Shown: piece after piece, positions 1-7,170 of the stretch
Position numbering within the stretch: position 1 is the stretch's first letter
Layout: every line of letters begins with the position of its first letter
Source of the DNA: Rhodospirillaceae bacterium
GTDB lineage: Bacteria; Pseudomonadota; Alphaproteobacteria; MPNO01; UBA2964
Assembly: GCA_018660305.1 (NCBI GenBank)
Contig: JABJKO010000104.1
Span: 1-15,095 of the forward strand
Reading direction: 5' to 3'
DNA length: 15,095 nt
Notes under the pieces: generated by a model
Database searches by the model: none
Told to the model about the DNA's origin: nothing
The model's input: only the letters and a program-made list of their open reading frames with translations
Program-made: the position numbers and the translations under genes

Positions 1-107
1 CCCTTGGCCATGTCGCCCATGAGCTGGGACAGCTTGCCCCGCCCGCCGAACAGGACCAGGACGATGACCAGGACGACAACCCAGTGCCAAATGCTAAAAG
101 TCCCCAT
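1..107 (-). CDS. tatA: Sec-independent translocase subunit TatA (5' part only)
   Basis: The reading frame starts at the ATG at 107 and runs off the left edge after 35 full codons. The visible protein has a very short N-terminus, then a hydrophobic helix (about residues 6-20, rich in V, L and I), then the FGG-type hinge (LFGGRGK) and the beginning of the amphipathic helix ([11 protein letters not shown]). This is the standard N-terminus of TatA, which oligomerises in the inner membrane to form the pore for folded twin-arginine substrates. An AAGGA Shine-Dalgarno sits 8 nt before the ATG. In many alphaproteobacteria tatA directly follows scpB; here three iron-transport genes stand between them. 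TatA and TatB N-termini are similar, but the short helix, the FGG(R/K)GK hinge and the usual position after scpB favour TatA. Confidence 0.9.
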   Translation of the reverse strand, partial: MGTFSIWHWVVVLVIVLVLFGGRGKLSQLMGDMAK

Positions 108-191
108 AAAACAATTCCTTAAGTAAGGGCCTTAACCGCTACCCATTAAAGCGGCCAGGTTAATATTTCACTGTCGCCCCGCCATGCCCCT
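108..191. other. fbpC-tatA intergenic spacer
   Basis: This is an 84-nt gap between the fbpC stop and the tatA start. Read on the minus strand it contains a short inverted repeat, CCGCT and AGCGG separated by 9 nt, and the tatA Shine-Dalgarno. I see no convincing terminator (no T-run after the hairpin) and no strong -35/-10 pair. Whether tatA is read from upstream or from its own promoter cannot be decided here. Confidence 0.4.
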
Positions 192-1262
192 TCATTTAGC
201 ATCAGTCAGCGGGAATACAAAGACATGCTGTTCATCGAGCCGAAGGCCGACCTCGTCATTAATGCTCATTCGAACGTCATCGCGCAATCTTGCATGAAGA
301 TGGAGAGGCTCGTTCTCGGGTCCTTCCAGATCCAGATGAAGCATGGTCGCGCGGCCGAGCATGCGGGATGTAACCACCTTTCCGGAATACTCGGATTCGG
401 ACGACAGCTGTAAACCTTCGGCCCGCACGAGAACTTCCGCCGGCGAGCCCTCCGGCAGACCCGGGGCGCAGACGCGGCCCACCGCCGTTTCAACATGACC
501 GTCCCGGACATGACCCTCGAGACGGTTCACCTCGCCAAACATGCCCAGCACAAAACTGTTCACCGGGTTTTTATAAAGCTCTTCCGGCGTGCCCACCTGG
601 ACGATACGCCCATCATTCACCACCGCGATCCGGTCCGACATAAACATGGCCTCTTCGGAATCATGGGTCACCATGACGGTAGCCGAGACGCTGTTTTGCA
701 GAACCCACAGCACGATATCGCGAACCTGCCGGCGCAGGGTGGTGTCGAGATTGGAAAACGGCTCGTCCATCAGCATGATACGCGGCCGCGGTCCCCGGGC
801 CCGCGCCAGCGCGACGCGCTGCTGCTGACCGCCAGAAAGCTGGTGCGGGTAGGTATCGGCGTAATCGGTCATCCCCACCTGATCAAGCACATGAAGGGCG
901 CGGGCGCGGCGCTCCTGCGACGGCCAGTTCTGGAGACCGAAAATCACGTTCTCGATCACCGTCAGATGCGGGAACAGCGCAAAATCCTGGAACAGCAGAC
1001 TGACCGAGCGTTCCTCGGGCGGCACGTTCACATGGGTATCCGCGAGCACCCTTCCATCGACGACGATACGCCCCTGCTGCAGTTCTTCCAGGCCGGCAAG
1101 CAGGCGCAGCATGGTGGTCTTGCCGCAGCCCGATGGCCCCAGCAGCGTAAGAATTTCCCGGGAGCCGACTTCCAGGCTGACATCCTGCAGGACCGGTACG
1201 TTGTCATAACTGTGGCTGACATGCTCAACCACGATGCCGTCTGTGTTGCTTGTCTCAGTCAT
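192..1262 (-). CDS. fbpC: FbpC-type iron(III) ABC transporter ATPase
   Basis: This is the nucleotide-binding subunit of an importer, 356 residues from the chosen start. Walker A is GPSGCGKT (42-49), the Q-loop glutamine is in FQDF (about 92), the signature is LSGGQQQR (142-149), Walker B is RIMLMDEP (161-168) and the H-loop is VTHD (about 198-201). Residues after about 240 form the TOBE-like regulatory extension seen in FbpC/PotA-type ATPases. The open frame extends 9 codons further up to 1289, but the ATG at 1262 has an AGGA Shine-Dalgarno 7 nt upstream and gives an 8-nt overlap with the permease gene, so translation is probably coupled. Iron as substrate is inferred from the partner permease, the operator before it and the neighbouring VIT1 gene. 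FbpC-like ATPases also serve sulfate, polyamines and thiamine, so the substrate is less sure than the class. Confidence 0.85.
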   Translation of the reverse strand: MTETSNTDGIVVEHVSHSYDNVPVLQDVSLEVGSREILTLLGPSGCGKTTMLRLLAGLEELQQGRIVVDGRVLADTHVNVPPEERSVSLLFQDFALFPHLTVIENVIFGLQNWPSQERRARALHVLDQVGMTDYADTYPHQLSGGQQQRVALARARGPRPRIMLMDEPFSNLDTTLRRQVRDIVLWVLQNSVSATVMVTHDSEEAMFMSDRIAVVNDGRIVQVGTPEELYKNPVNSFVLGMFGEVNRLEGHVRDGHVETAVGRVCAPGLPEGSPAEVLVRAEGLQLSSESEYSGKVVTSRMLGRATMLHLDLEGPENEPLHLHARLRDDVRMSINDEVGLRLDEQHVFVFPLTDAK

Positions 1263-3000
1263 CCCGATGTCCTGCCCGCGAACGCGCAATGGCGACGCTT
1301 AACATAATGACAGGGATGATGCCTACCAGAACGATCGCCAGAGCCGAGCTCGAGGCGTCGGCCAGCCGCTCATCGGAGGCCAGTTGATAGGCGCGGATCG
1401 CCAGCGTATCGAAATTAAACGGCCGCAGGATGATGGTCGCCGGCAGTTCCTTCATCACATCGACGAACACCAGCATCGCCGCGGTCAGGAGACTGCCCCA
1501 CATGAGTGGCGCATGAACCTTGCGCAGCACGGCATTAGGCGAATGACCGAGCGAGCGCGCCGCGGCATCCATATTGGGCGTGATCTTCGCCAGCCCCGCT
1601 TCCGTCGTACTCAGCGAAATGGCCAGAAACCGGACCAGATAGGCAAAGACGACGCCGGCGACGGTACCGGTCAGGATCAGACCCGGAGAATAGCCAAACG
1701 CACTCTGCAGCCAGCCGCCCACCGTGCGATCGAAGGCGGCATAGACAAACAGCACGCCGACCGCGACGACCGCGCCCGGTATGGCGTAGCCCATGCTGGA
1801 AACCCGTGTCGCCAACCCCATGACGAAACCGCCTCGCAGCCGCTGCCCATAGGACAGGAACAGGCCGACGGCGACCGCCAGGACCGCCGTCAACGACGCC
1901 AGAACGAAACTGTTCAGCGCGTAAGTCAGGAAATCCAGATTGATCATCTGTTCGGCGGTCTCGACGGACCACACCACCAACGCGCTGGTGGGCAGAAGGA
2001 ACCCGAACAAGACGGGCAGAAAACAGGCAAGGGAGGCAGCCAGGGCGAGCGGCGTCGACAGGCGGAATCGGGGCAGGGTTTGATGCCGCGACGAGGTGTG
2101 GTGCACCCTGCCGGCCCCCCGTGACCAGCGCTCCAGAAGAATGACCGCAAAGACAAAAATCATCAGGATTGCGGCGAGCTGGATCGCCGCCATTGGCTCG
2201 CCCAACCCGATCCAGGTTCGGAAGATACCGGTGGTAAAGGTGTCGACCGCGAAATACTGCACCGTGCCGAAATCATTCAGGGTCTCGATCAGGGCAAACG
2301 AAAGCCCCGCGACAATGGCCGGCCGCGCCAGCGGCAGCCCGACGCTGAAGAAAGTCCGGAGCCGGGTCCGCCCCATGGTCCGGCTCACCTCCATCACGCA
2401 GACCGATTGTTCGATAAAGGCGGCGCGCGACAGCAGGTAGACATAGGGATACAAAACAAAGGTCAGCATCCAGATCGCGCCACCAAGGCTGCGGACCGGC
2501 GGAAACCAGTAATCATGCCGGGTCCAGTCAAAGGCCTCACGCAGAAACGTCTGAAACGGACCGGCGAATTCGAACAGGCCGGTATAAGTATAGGCCAGCA
2601 CATAAGCCGGCATGGCAAAGGGCAGGAAGAGCGCCCATTCGAACACGACCCGGCCGGGGAACTGATACATGGTGACCAGCCACGCCGTGCCGACACCGAT
2701 CACAAACGTCCCGATACCGACGCCGGCCAGAAGGATCAGGGAATTGCTCACATAGCGCGGCAACACCGTCGACGACAAATGGGCCCAGACATCGCCGGTG
2801 GGGACAAACACCGAACTGGCCACCACGATCACCGGAATGGAAACCAGAGCCGCGACCAGCAACGCCGTCACATACCACAGGGTCCCGCCCCCACGGTCGG
2901 ACAGCCGGCCTCTTCCTGTTCCCAGCTTTATGGCGGACGACAAATTCACCCATTCACCCGAGTCAAAGGCACCGGATAGGACAATTCCCGCCCGGTGCAT
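1255..3000 (-). CDS. fbpB: FbpB-type iron ABC transporter permease, two fused modules
   Basis: A 581-residue inner-membrane protein made of two homologous permease halves, about twelve hydrophobic helices in all (roughly 41-290 and 317-573). Each half carries an EAA-type coupling loop that docks onto the ATPase: EVSRTMG...LPLARPAI at about 204-229 and DAARSLG...APLMWGS at about 478-503. Fused double permeases of this size are typical of the Fbp/Sfu/Afu ferric iron family. The C-terminus overlaps fbpC by 8 nt. The start is uncertain. The ATG at 3000 lacks a clear Shine-Dalgarno and gives about 40 residues before the first helix; a GTG at 2949 is the main alternative. An iron-operator-like palindrome lies 37 nt upstream. 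No fbpA binding-protein gene is in the window, so the substrate must be delivered by a protein encoded elsewhere or beyond the left edge. Confidence 0.85.
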   Translation of the reverse strand: MHRAGIVLSGAFDSGEWVNLSSAIKLGTGRGRLSDRGGGTLWYVTALLVAALVSIPVIVVASSVFVPTGDVWAHLSSTVLPRYVSNSLILLAGVGIGTFVIGVGTAWLVTMYQFPGRVVFEWALFLPFAMPAYVLAYTYTGLFEFAGPFQTFLREAFDWTRHDYWFPPVRSLGGAIWMLTFVLYPYVYLLSRAAFIEQSVCVMEVSRTMGRTRLRTFFSVGLPLARPAIVAGLSFALIETLNDFGTVQYFAVDTFTTGIFRTWIGLGEPMAAIQLAAILMIFVFAVILLERWSRGAGRVHHTSSRHQTLPRFRLSTPLALAASLACFLPVLFGFLLPTSALVVWSVETAEQMINLDFLTYALNSFVLASLTAVLAVAVGLFLSYGQRLRGGFVMGLATRVSSMGYAIPGAVVAVGVLFVYAAFDRTVGGWLQSAFGYSPGLILTGTVAGVVFAYLVRFLAISLSTTEAGLAKITPNMDAAARSLGHSPNAVLRKVHAPLMWGSLLTAAMLVFVDVMKELPATIILRPFNFDTLAIRAYQLASDERLADASSSALAIVLVGIIPVIMLSVAIARSRAGHRDD

Positions 3001-3025
3001 GCAATACGCTAATCGTATCGAGGTG

Positions 3026-3054
3026 TTACTAGATTAAATGATAATCGTTCTCAA
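3026..3054 (-). promoter_or_regulatory. Putative fbpBC promoter overlapping the iron operator
   Basis: On the minus strand, TTGAGA (3054-3049) is separated by 17 nt from TAGTAA (3031-3026). The -35 is good and the -10 is weak (3 of 6). Transcription would start near 3019, giving a leader of about 19 nt before the ATG at 3000. The iron-operator palindrome covers the -35 and the spacer, the usual arrangement for repression. Confidence 0.4.
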
Positions 3055-3055
3055 T
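3037..3055. promoter_or_regulatory. Fur box / Iron-Rhodo-box candidate before fbpB
   Basis: AATGATAATCGTTCTCAAT closely resembles the classical Fur box (GATAATGATAATCATTATC type): TGATAAT and GTTCTCA are arranged as an imperfect inverted repeat around a central C. Its 15-bp core also reads TGA-N9-TCA, the pattern of the RirA Iron-Rhodo-box of alphaproteobacteria, so either regulator could bind. It lies between the VIT1 stop and the fbpB start and should repress fbpBC when iron is plentiful. No similar site is seen before VIT1. Confidence 0.7.
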
Positions 3056-3068
3056 ACCAGATCGCTAT

Positions 3069-3812
3069 TCAGATGAAGCTCCTCAACCCGTAGCCGATGA
3101 AAAAGGCAATTACCGCGGCGCCCAGTCCAATGACGGAAGTCTCTATCGCCGACCGCCACCAGACAACCAGAGACCATCTCGCCTTGATGGACCCGATGGT
3201 GAAAAACGTAATGGCCGTCAAAATCAATGACCAGATTGTTGCTTCCGGGCGGGTCAGAATGCCGGCACTCAGGGTAAAGGGCAGAAGCGGCACAAGACCG
3301 CAGAGGAGAAAAGCTATGAACGTACCGATTGCGGCAGTGACCGGCGAGCGTTCGGTCATGGGCAGGCCGTATTCCTCGGTCATCATGGTATCGACCCACA
3401 GCCGCTTATTGGAGGTGATGATCTGGACCGCCCGTTCCAGGTCCTGATCTTCAAACCCCTTGGCGCGATAGATCTCCCTGATCTCCTGTAATTCCCCCTT
3501 GGGGTCCCGCTCGATCTGCTGTTCTTCATGGGCCCGGATGCGATCGAATTCGTCGTTCTCCGCCTTGCTGCCCGTATAGTTGCTCGCCGCCATGGAAAAA
3601 CCATCGGCAACGATATTGGCCGCGCCCAATACGAGGATGACACTGGTCGAAAAATTAGCGCCGACCACGCCGCAAACAATGGCGAAGGTCGTGACCGCCC
3701 CATCGATTCCACCATAGATCCAGTCACGCAGGTAACTGGCCTTGGCACCACCCTCCAGACGCTGCCGAATGGCTTCGGCGGAATGGTCGTGAAACATCTC
3801 CTGGACGGGCAT
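3069..3812 (-). CDS. VIT1/CCC1-family iron/manganese transporter
   Basis: A 247-residue membrane protein of the vacuolar-iron-transporter family. Family marks are the first helix with DGAVTTFAIVCGVVGA (about 37-52), the second with NIVADGFSMAASNY (about 66-79), then a soluble glutamate-rich helical segment (EEQQIERDPKGELQEIREIY, about 96-115, and MMTEEYG, about 142-148). In this family that segment forms the cytoplasmic metal-binding domain. Three further helices lie in the C-terminal half. Eukaryotic members load Fe2+ or Mn2+ into vacuoles; bacterial members are thought to export these metals. It lacks the N-terminal ferritin-like domain of alphaproteobacterial MbfA. A GAGGT Shine-Dalgarno precedes the ATG by about 6 nt. 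It lies 49 nt after scpB and may be read through from that operon, while the fbpBC genes behind it have their own operator. The exact metal and the direction of transport are inferred. Confidence 0.85.
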   Translation of the reverse strand: MPVQEMFHDHSAEAIRQRLEGGAKASYLRDWIYGGIDGAVTTFAIVCGVVGANFSTSVILVLGAANIVADGFSMAASNYTGSKAENDEFDRIRAHEEQQIERDPKGELQEIREIYRAKGFEDQDLERAVQIITSNKRLWVDTMMTEEYGLPMTERSPVTAAIGTFIAFLLCGLVPLLPFTLSAGILTRPEATIWSLILTAITFFTIGSIKARWSLVVWWRSAIETSVIGLGAAVIAFFIGYGLRSFI

Positions 3813-3861
3813 ATTTTACCTCGCCTGAGAGTCTGAAAATGGAAAAGCCAACAAGGAGAAA

Positions 3862-4644
3862 TCAACCGGCAGGGGGTTGTTCGACGATCTCGCTTTCTCC
3901 GGGAACAGACGCTTCGACATTTTCGCTCCCCTCGGAATCTTCGGGATCAAGGGCCTCGACGATTTCGGTTTCGTCGGACTCCTGATCGTCGCCCTCCTCC
4001 GACTTGGGTACCGCGATCTCGCCAAAGATCGTCCGAACCGGACGGGTATCCAGCAGCCCCGCCGCCTTCAACTCGTCGACACCCGGTAAATCGGCCAGAT
4101 CATTAAGATTGAAATGGTCGAGAAAATCGCCTGACGTTCCCCAGGTCACCGGCCTGCCGGGCGTGCGACGACGCCCAACCGGCCGGATCCAGCCGATTTC
4201 GAGCAGAACATCGAGTGTGCCCTTGCTCAGGGCGACGCCCCGGATTTCCTCGACCTCACCGCGCGTTACCGGTTGGTGATAGGCGATAATGGCAAGGGTT
4301 TCGACCGCCGCCCGGGACAGTTTCCGCGTCACGTTCATTTCGATCTTCAATGTGCCAGCAAGATCGGGAGCGGTCCGGAACGCCCATTTGCCGGCAACCT
4401 GAATGAGCTCGATACCATGACCGGTATATTGTGCGGCCAATTCCTTCAGGAGGGCCGGCATATCGGTCCCTTCCGGCAGGCGCTGTGCCAGGGAGCCCTC
4501 GGTTACGGGTTCCGTCGCGGCGAACAGCATCGCCTCCAGCATCCGCGTTTCCCGGCTGGCTGCAACCGCTTCAGCCTGCTCGTCGGGTTTCTGGTCTGTT
4601 TGGTGGTTTTCCACAGAATCATCCGTTGCCGCTGATCCATCCAT
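3862..4644 (-). CDS. scpB: Segregation and condensation protein B
   Basis: A 260-residue kleisin-associated winged-helix protein that, with ScpA and SMC, forms the bacterial condensin on the nucleoid. The two winged-helix domains span about residues 34-195. They include the family hallmark KLSRAAVETLAIIAYHQPVT at about 108-127, followed by RGEVEEIRGV, and GRRRTPGRPVTWGTSGDFLDHF shortly after. An N-terminal extension of about 30 residues is acidic and polar. The C-terminal tail after about 215 is low-complexity and strongly acidic (EEGDDQESDETE and similar), as often seen in alphaproteobacterial ScpB. The start lies 5 nt after the scpA stop, with GGGTGA as ribosome-binding site, so the pair is probably coupled. 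Downstream, tatA is displaced by the iron cassette. Confidence 0.93.
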   Translation of the reverse strand: MDGSAATDDSVENHQTDQKPDEQAEAVAASRETRMLEAMLFAATEPVTEGSLAQRLPEGTDMPALLKELAAQYTGHGIELIQVAGKWAFRTAPDLAGTLKIEMNVTRKLSRAAVETLAIIAYHQPVTRGEVEEIRGVALSKGTLDVLLEIGWIRPVGRRRTPGRPVTWGTSGDFLDHFNLNDLADLPGVDELKAAGLLDTRPVRTIFGEIAVPKSEEGDDQESDETEIVEALDPEDSEGSENVEASVPGESEIVEQPPAG

Positions 4645-4649
4645 TTATA

Positions 4650-5432
4650 TCACCCAATTTGTGATCGGGACCGAAAATATATGGGCCCGAAAGTACCACT
4701 CTGCCGAATTTCCAATTTTCCCGCCTTGGCGAGCTCCAGTGACGCCGCAAAGGTCGACGCGACAGCGGAGCGAAATATTACGCCGCCTCTCAGCGAGTCG
4801 GGTAAAAATCTGGCCAGGGTCTGCCAGTCGGGAAGATTTCCCACCAACTGCCCCAGCCGTTCGAGCGCATCGTCGACCGAATAGACTTCGGTCGGCGCGA
4901 TTTCCAGTGAATCCACTTGGCCGCGCTTCTGCTGATCCCCATAAGCCTTAAGGAGCTCATAGAGCGATAAATCATAGACCGGAATTCGGGTAACCGTGAC
5001 ACCCTCCGGCGCTCCCCGCGGGAAGACGTTACGGCCCAGCCGTGGCAACTCCATGACTTTTGTGCCGGCCTGCTGCATGGCTTCCAGACGACGAAGCTGG
5101 AAGGCCAGCGCTTCCGCCATTTCCGGCCCGCTTGGCTCATCGTCCTCTTCCGGTTCCGGTAGAAGCAGGCGGGACTTCAGATAGGCGAGCCAGGCCGCCA
5201 TCACGAGGTAATCGGCGGCGATTTCCAGCCTCAGGCGGCGTGCCTCGGAGATAAACGCCACATATTGGTCGGCCAGCTGAAGGATGGAAATGTGGAGCAA
5301 ATCGACTTTTTGCTGTCGCGCCAGCGCCAGAAGCATGTCGATGGGTCCTTCGTAACCCTCGAGATCGACCACCAGACCGGTGCCCGGCTCGATTTCCGGT
5401 TCCAGTGTCTCGAAGGTGTCGATCTCTGCCAT
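4650..5432 (-). CDS. scpA: Segregation and condensation protein A (kleisin)
   Basis: A 260-residue kleisin that bridges the SMC heads and binds ScpB. The N-terminal domain shows the family signature YEGPIDMLLALARQQKVDLLHISILQLADQY at about 27-58, then the helical DYLVMAAWLAYLKSRLLLP block at about 74-92. The middle is acidic (EPEEDDEPSGPE), and the C-terminal winged helix that contacts the SMC head ends at YFRSRSQIG. The ATG lies 5 nt after the stop of the M50 protease gene. AGGA sits only about 3 nt before the ATG, closer than ideal, but there is no other plausible start before the conserved domain. It is translated just ahead of scpB. Confidence 0.93.
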   Translation of the reverse strand: MAEIDTFETLEPEIEPGTGLVVDLEGYEGPIDMLLALARQQKVDLLHISILQLADQYVAFISEARRLRLEIAADYLVMAAWLAYLKSRLLLPEPEEDDEPSGPEMAEALAFQLRRLEAMQQAGTKVMELPRLGRNVFPRGAPEGVTVTRIPVYDLSLYELLKAYGDQQKRGQVDSLEIAPTEVYSVDDALERLGQLVGNLPDWQTLARFLPDSLRGGVIFRSAVASTFAASLELAKAGKLEIRQSGTFGPIYFRSRSQIG

Positions 5433-5437
5433 GGTTC

Positions 5438-6118
5438 CTAACTGTGGCCGGTGACGACCAGAATGAAATAAGTCAGTGTCTTCACTGAACTTCCGATAAA
5501 CCAGCCCAGGAAATTCAGATTCAATCCAATCTCCCGCCCCGCGAGGGGCAGAACAATCAGCAGAAATATTACAATATAAATGCCGATTCGCTCCAGCCGC
5601 GCCAATTGCGCCCCGAGCATCCTCGGCAACATGCCAACGGCCACACGGCCGCCATCCAGAGGCGGGATGGGTATCATGTTCAAAACCGCGAGCAGCAAAT
5701 TCACCTGGACGGAATTATAAAGGTTCGCGAACACCCAGGCGTTGCCCGGGGCCTGAAACAATCCGACGAGATGAAGCAGAAACGCCGATACTATAGCCAG
5801 GACGATATTTACCCCGGGCCCGGCCGCCGCGACCCAGACCATATCCCGGCGCGGATTGTTGAGTTTCATGAAATCCACCGGAACCGGTTTGGCCCAGCCG
5901 AAGATAAAAGGGGTGCCCATCAACAGCAGGCTGCCGGGAATGATGACAGTGCCCCATGTATCCACGTGACGAAGGGGCTGGAATGTTACCCGCCCCTCGT
6001 TCTTGGCCGTGTCGTCGCCGAGCCGCCAGGCCACGTAGCCATGGGCGGCCTCATGGAAGGTGATGGCGATCAGCACGGGAAAAAGCCAGATGGAAATCTG
6101 GTAAAGAGCGTCGGGCAT
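5438..6118 (-). CDS. Site-2-type zinc metalloprotease (peptidase family M50)
   Basis: A 226-residue intramembrane protease with six or so hydrophobic segments. The zinc site is visible: HEAAH at 22-26 inside the first helix, and the third ligand in NMIPIPPLDGGR (D155) in a later helix, the N...P...LDGG motif of the family. It belongs to the short, PDZ-free M50 branch related to SpoIVFB/Rip3-like proteases, not to RseP, since no PDZ domain is present. Its substrate is unknown; members cut transmembrane regulators or signal-peptide remnants. The start codon overlaps the nagZ stop (TAATG) and scpA follows after 5 nt, so the gene is embedded in the operon. Class assignment is firm; function in this context is not. 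Confidence 0.88.
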   Translation of the reverse strand: MPDALYQISIWLFPVLIAITFHEAAHGYVAWRLGDDTAKNEGRVTFQPLRHVDTWGTVIIPGSLLLMGTPFIFGWAKPVPVDFMKLNNPRRDMVWVAAAGPGVNIVLAIVSAFLLHLVGLFQAPGNAWVFANLYNSVQVNLLLAVLNMIPIPPLDGGRVAVGMLPRMLGAQLARLERIGIYIVIFLLIVLPLAGREIGLNLNFLGWFIGSSVKTLTYFILVVTGHS

Positions 6119-7170
6119 TAACCGGCCTGCCCGGCCTCTGGAAGCAGGCGGGTCAGTTCTGACAGCATGTCATCAGACGCTGCGGGCGCTTCCTTCTGAC
6201 GGCGCAGACGCATCGCTTCGGCACGCGCGACGCGTTCCGCGGCATCCTCCGAAAGAGCCGGAACCACCGCCGCAATTTCCCGCATGAGATCCAGCTTGCC
6301 CCAGCATTCGAGCACCGCATCGCAGCCGGCCCCGATAACCGCCGTGGCCCGTTCGGCCAGCGTGCCGGACAACGCTTCCATGCCGATGTCGTCGGACACC
6401 ACCACACCATCGAAGCCAATGCTGCCGCGGATAATCTCATTGATCACGGTTGGCGAGATGGTCGCGGGCCGGTCCTTGTCCACCGCGGGAAAGACAATAT
6501 GGGCGGTCATGGCCCACGGCATGTCGTTGAGCAACCGAAAGGTCGCGAAATCCGATTTATCGAGTAATTCCAGCGGTTCATCCACCGTCGGCAGATCCTT
6601 ATGGCTGTCGGCGCGGGCCCTGCCATGTCCCGGCATATGCTTGACAATGGGAAGCACCCCTTCATCCAGCAACCCGTCACAGACCGCACGCCCCAGCGCC
6701 GCGATGGTTTCCACATCCGCACCCAGCGCCCGATCGCCAATGATATCGTCGGCGCCCGGCACCGGCACATCGATGACCGGCGCGCAATCCACCGTAACCC
6801 CAACCGCCCGCAGATCCCGCGCCATAAGACGGGCATTCAGACGCGCTGCCCGGCAGGCGAGATCCAGATCTTTTTTCGCCGCCTCGGCGAACACGGCGGA
6901 GGGGGGTGGATGACGCCAGTGCGGCGCCTTCAGCCGGGCAACACGGCCGCCTTCCTGATCGATCAGAACAGGGGCGTCGTCTCGCCCGACGGCCTCGCGG
7001 AACGACGCGGTCAGAGCGGCGATCTGCTCCGGTGTTTCACAATTGTAATCGAACAGGATTAGCCCGAGGGGGTTGGCGCTCCGGAAAAATTCCCGCTCTT
7101 CCCCAGTGAGCGTCGGACCACTGCAGCCAAAGATAACGGCGCCCGGCAAGGGCCGGTCAGGGTTTGACAA
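6118..7170 (-). CDS. nagZ: Beta-N-acetylhexosaminidase NagZ (glycoside hydrolase 3)
   Basis: A 350-residue cytoplasmic enzyme that removes N-acetylglucosamine from anhydro-muropeptides during peptidoglycan recycling. The TIM-barrel motifs are clear: FGCSGPTLTGEE near the start, LIDQEGGRVARL at 69-80, KHMPGHG at 177-183, the catalytic Asp-His loop DSH at 188-190, and the nucleophile aspartate in VVSDDIGM (260/261). Length fits the single-domain Gram-negative form. The only start that keeps the conserved N-terminus is a TTG at 7170, giving a 14-nt overlap with the SPOR gene; a weak GGGTG precedes it. TTG may keep expression low. It follows a SPOR-domain gene, so two peptidoglycan-related genes are adjacent. 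Confidence 0.93.
   Translation of the reverse strand: MSNPDRPLPGAVIFGCSGPTLTGEEREFFRSANPLGLILFDYNCETPEQIAALTASFREAVGRDDAPVLIDQEGGRVARLKAPHWRHPPPSAVFAEAAKKDLDLACRAARLNARLMARDLRAVGVTVDCAPVIDVPVPGADDIIGDRALGADVETIAALGRAVCDGLLDEGVLPIVKHMPGHGRARADSHKDLPTVDEPLELLDKSDFATFRLLNDMPWAMTAHIVFPAVDKDRPATISPTVINEIIRGSIGFDGVVVSDDIGMEALSGTLAERATAVIGAGCDAVLECWGKLDLMREIAAVVPALSEDAAERVARAEAMRLRRQKEAPAASDDMLSELTRLLPEAGQAG

Noticed and set aside
1263..1289. Nine-residue upstream extension of fbpC (MRVRGQDIG)
   Set aside because: The ATG at 1262 has a proper AGGA spacing and the extension is not family-like.
495..1307. Long plus-strand open frame (270 codons) opposite fbpC
   Set aside because: It is the antisense shadow of the ABC ATPase, rich in His/Arg/Gln, with no domain and no ribosome-binding site. 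Similar shadows opposite fbpB, nagZ, argS, dgt and the TPP gene were dismissed for the same reason.
7157..7170. Frameshift between the SPOR gene and nagZ
   Set aside because: The 14-nt overlap is explained by a TTG start for nagZ; both proteins are complete by motif and length.
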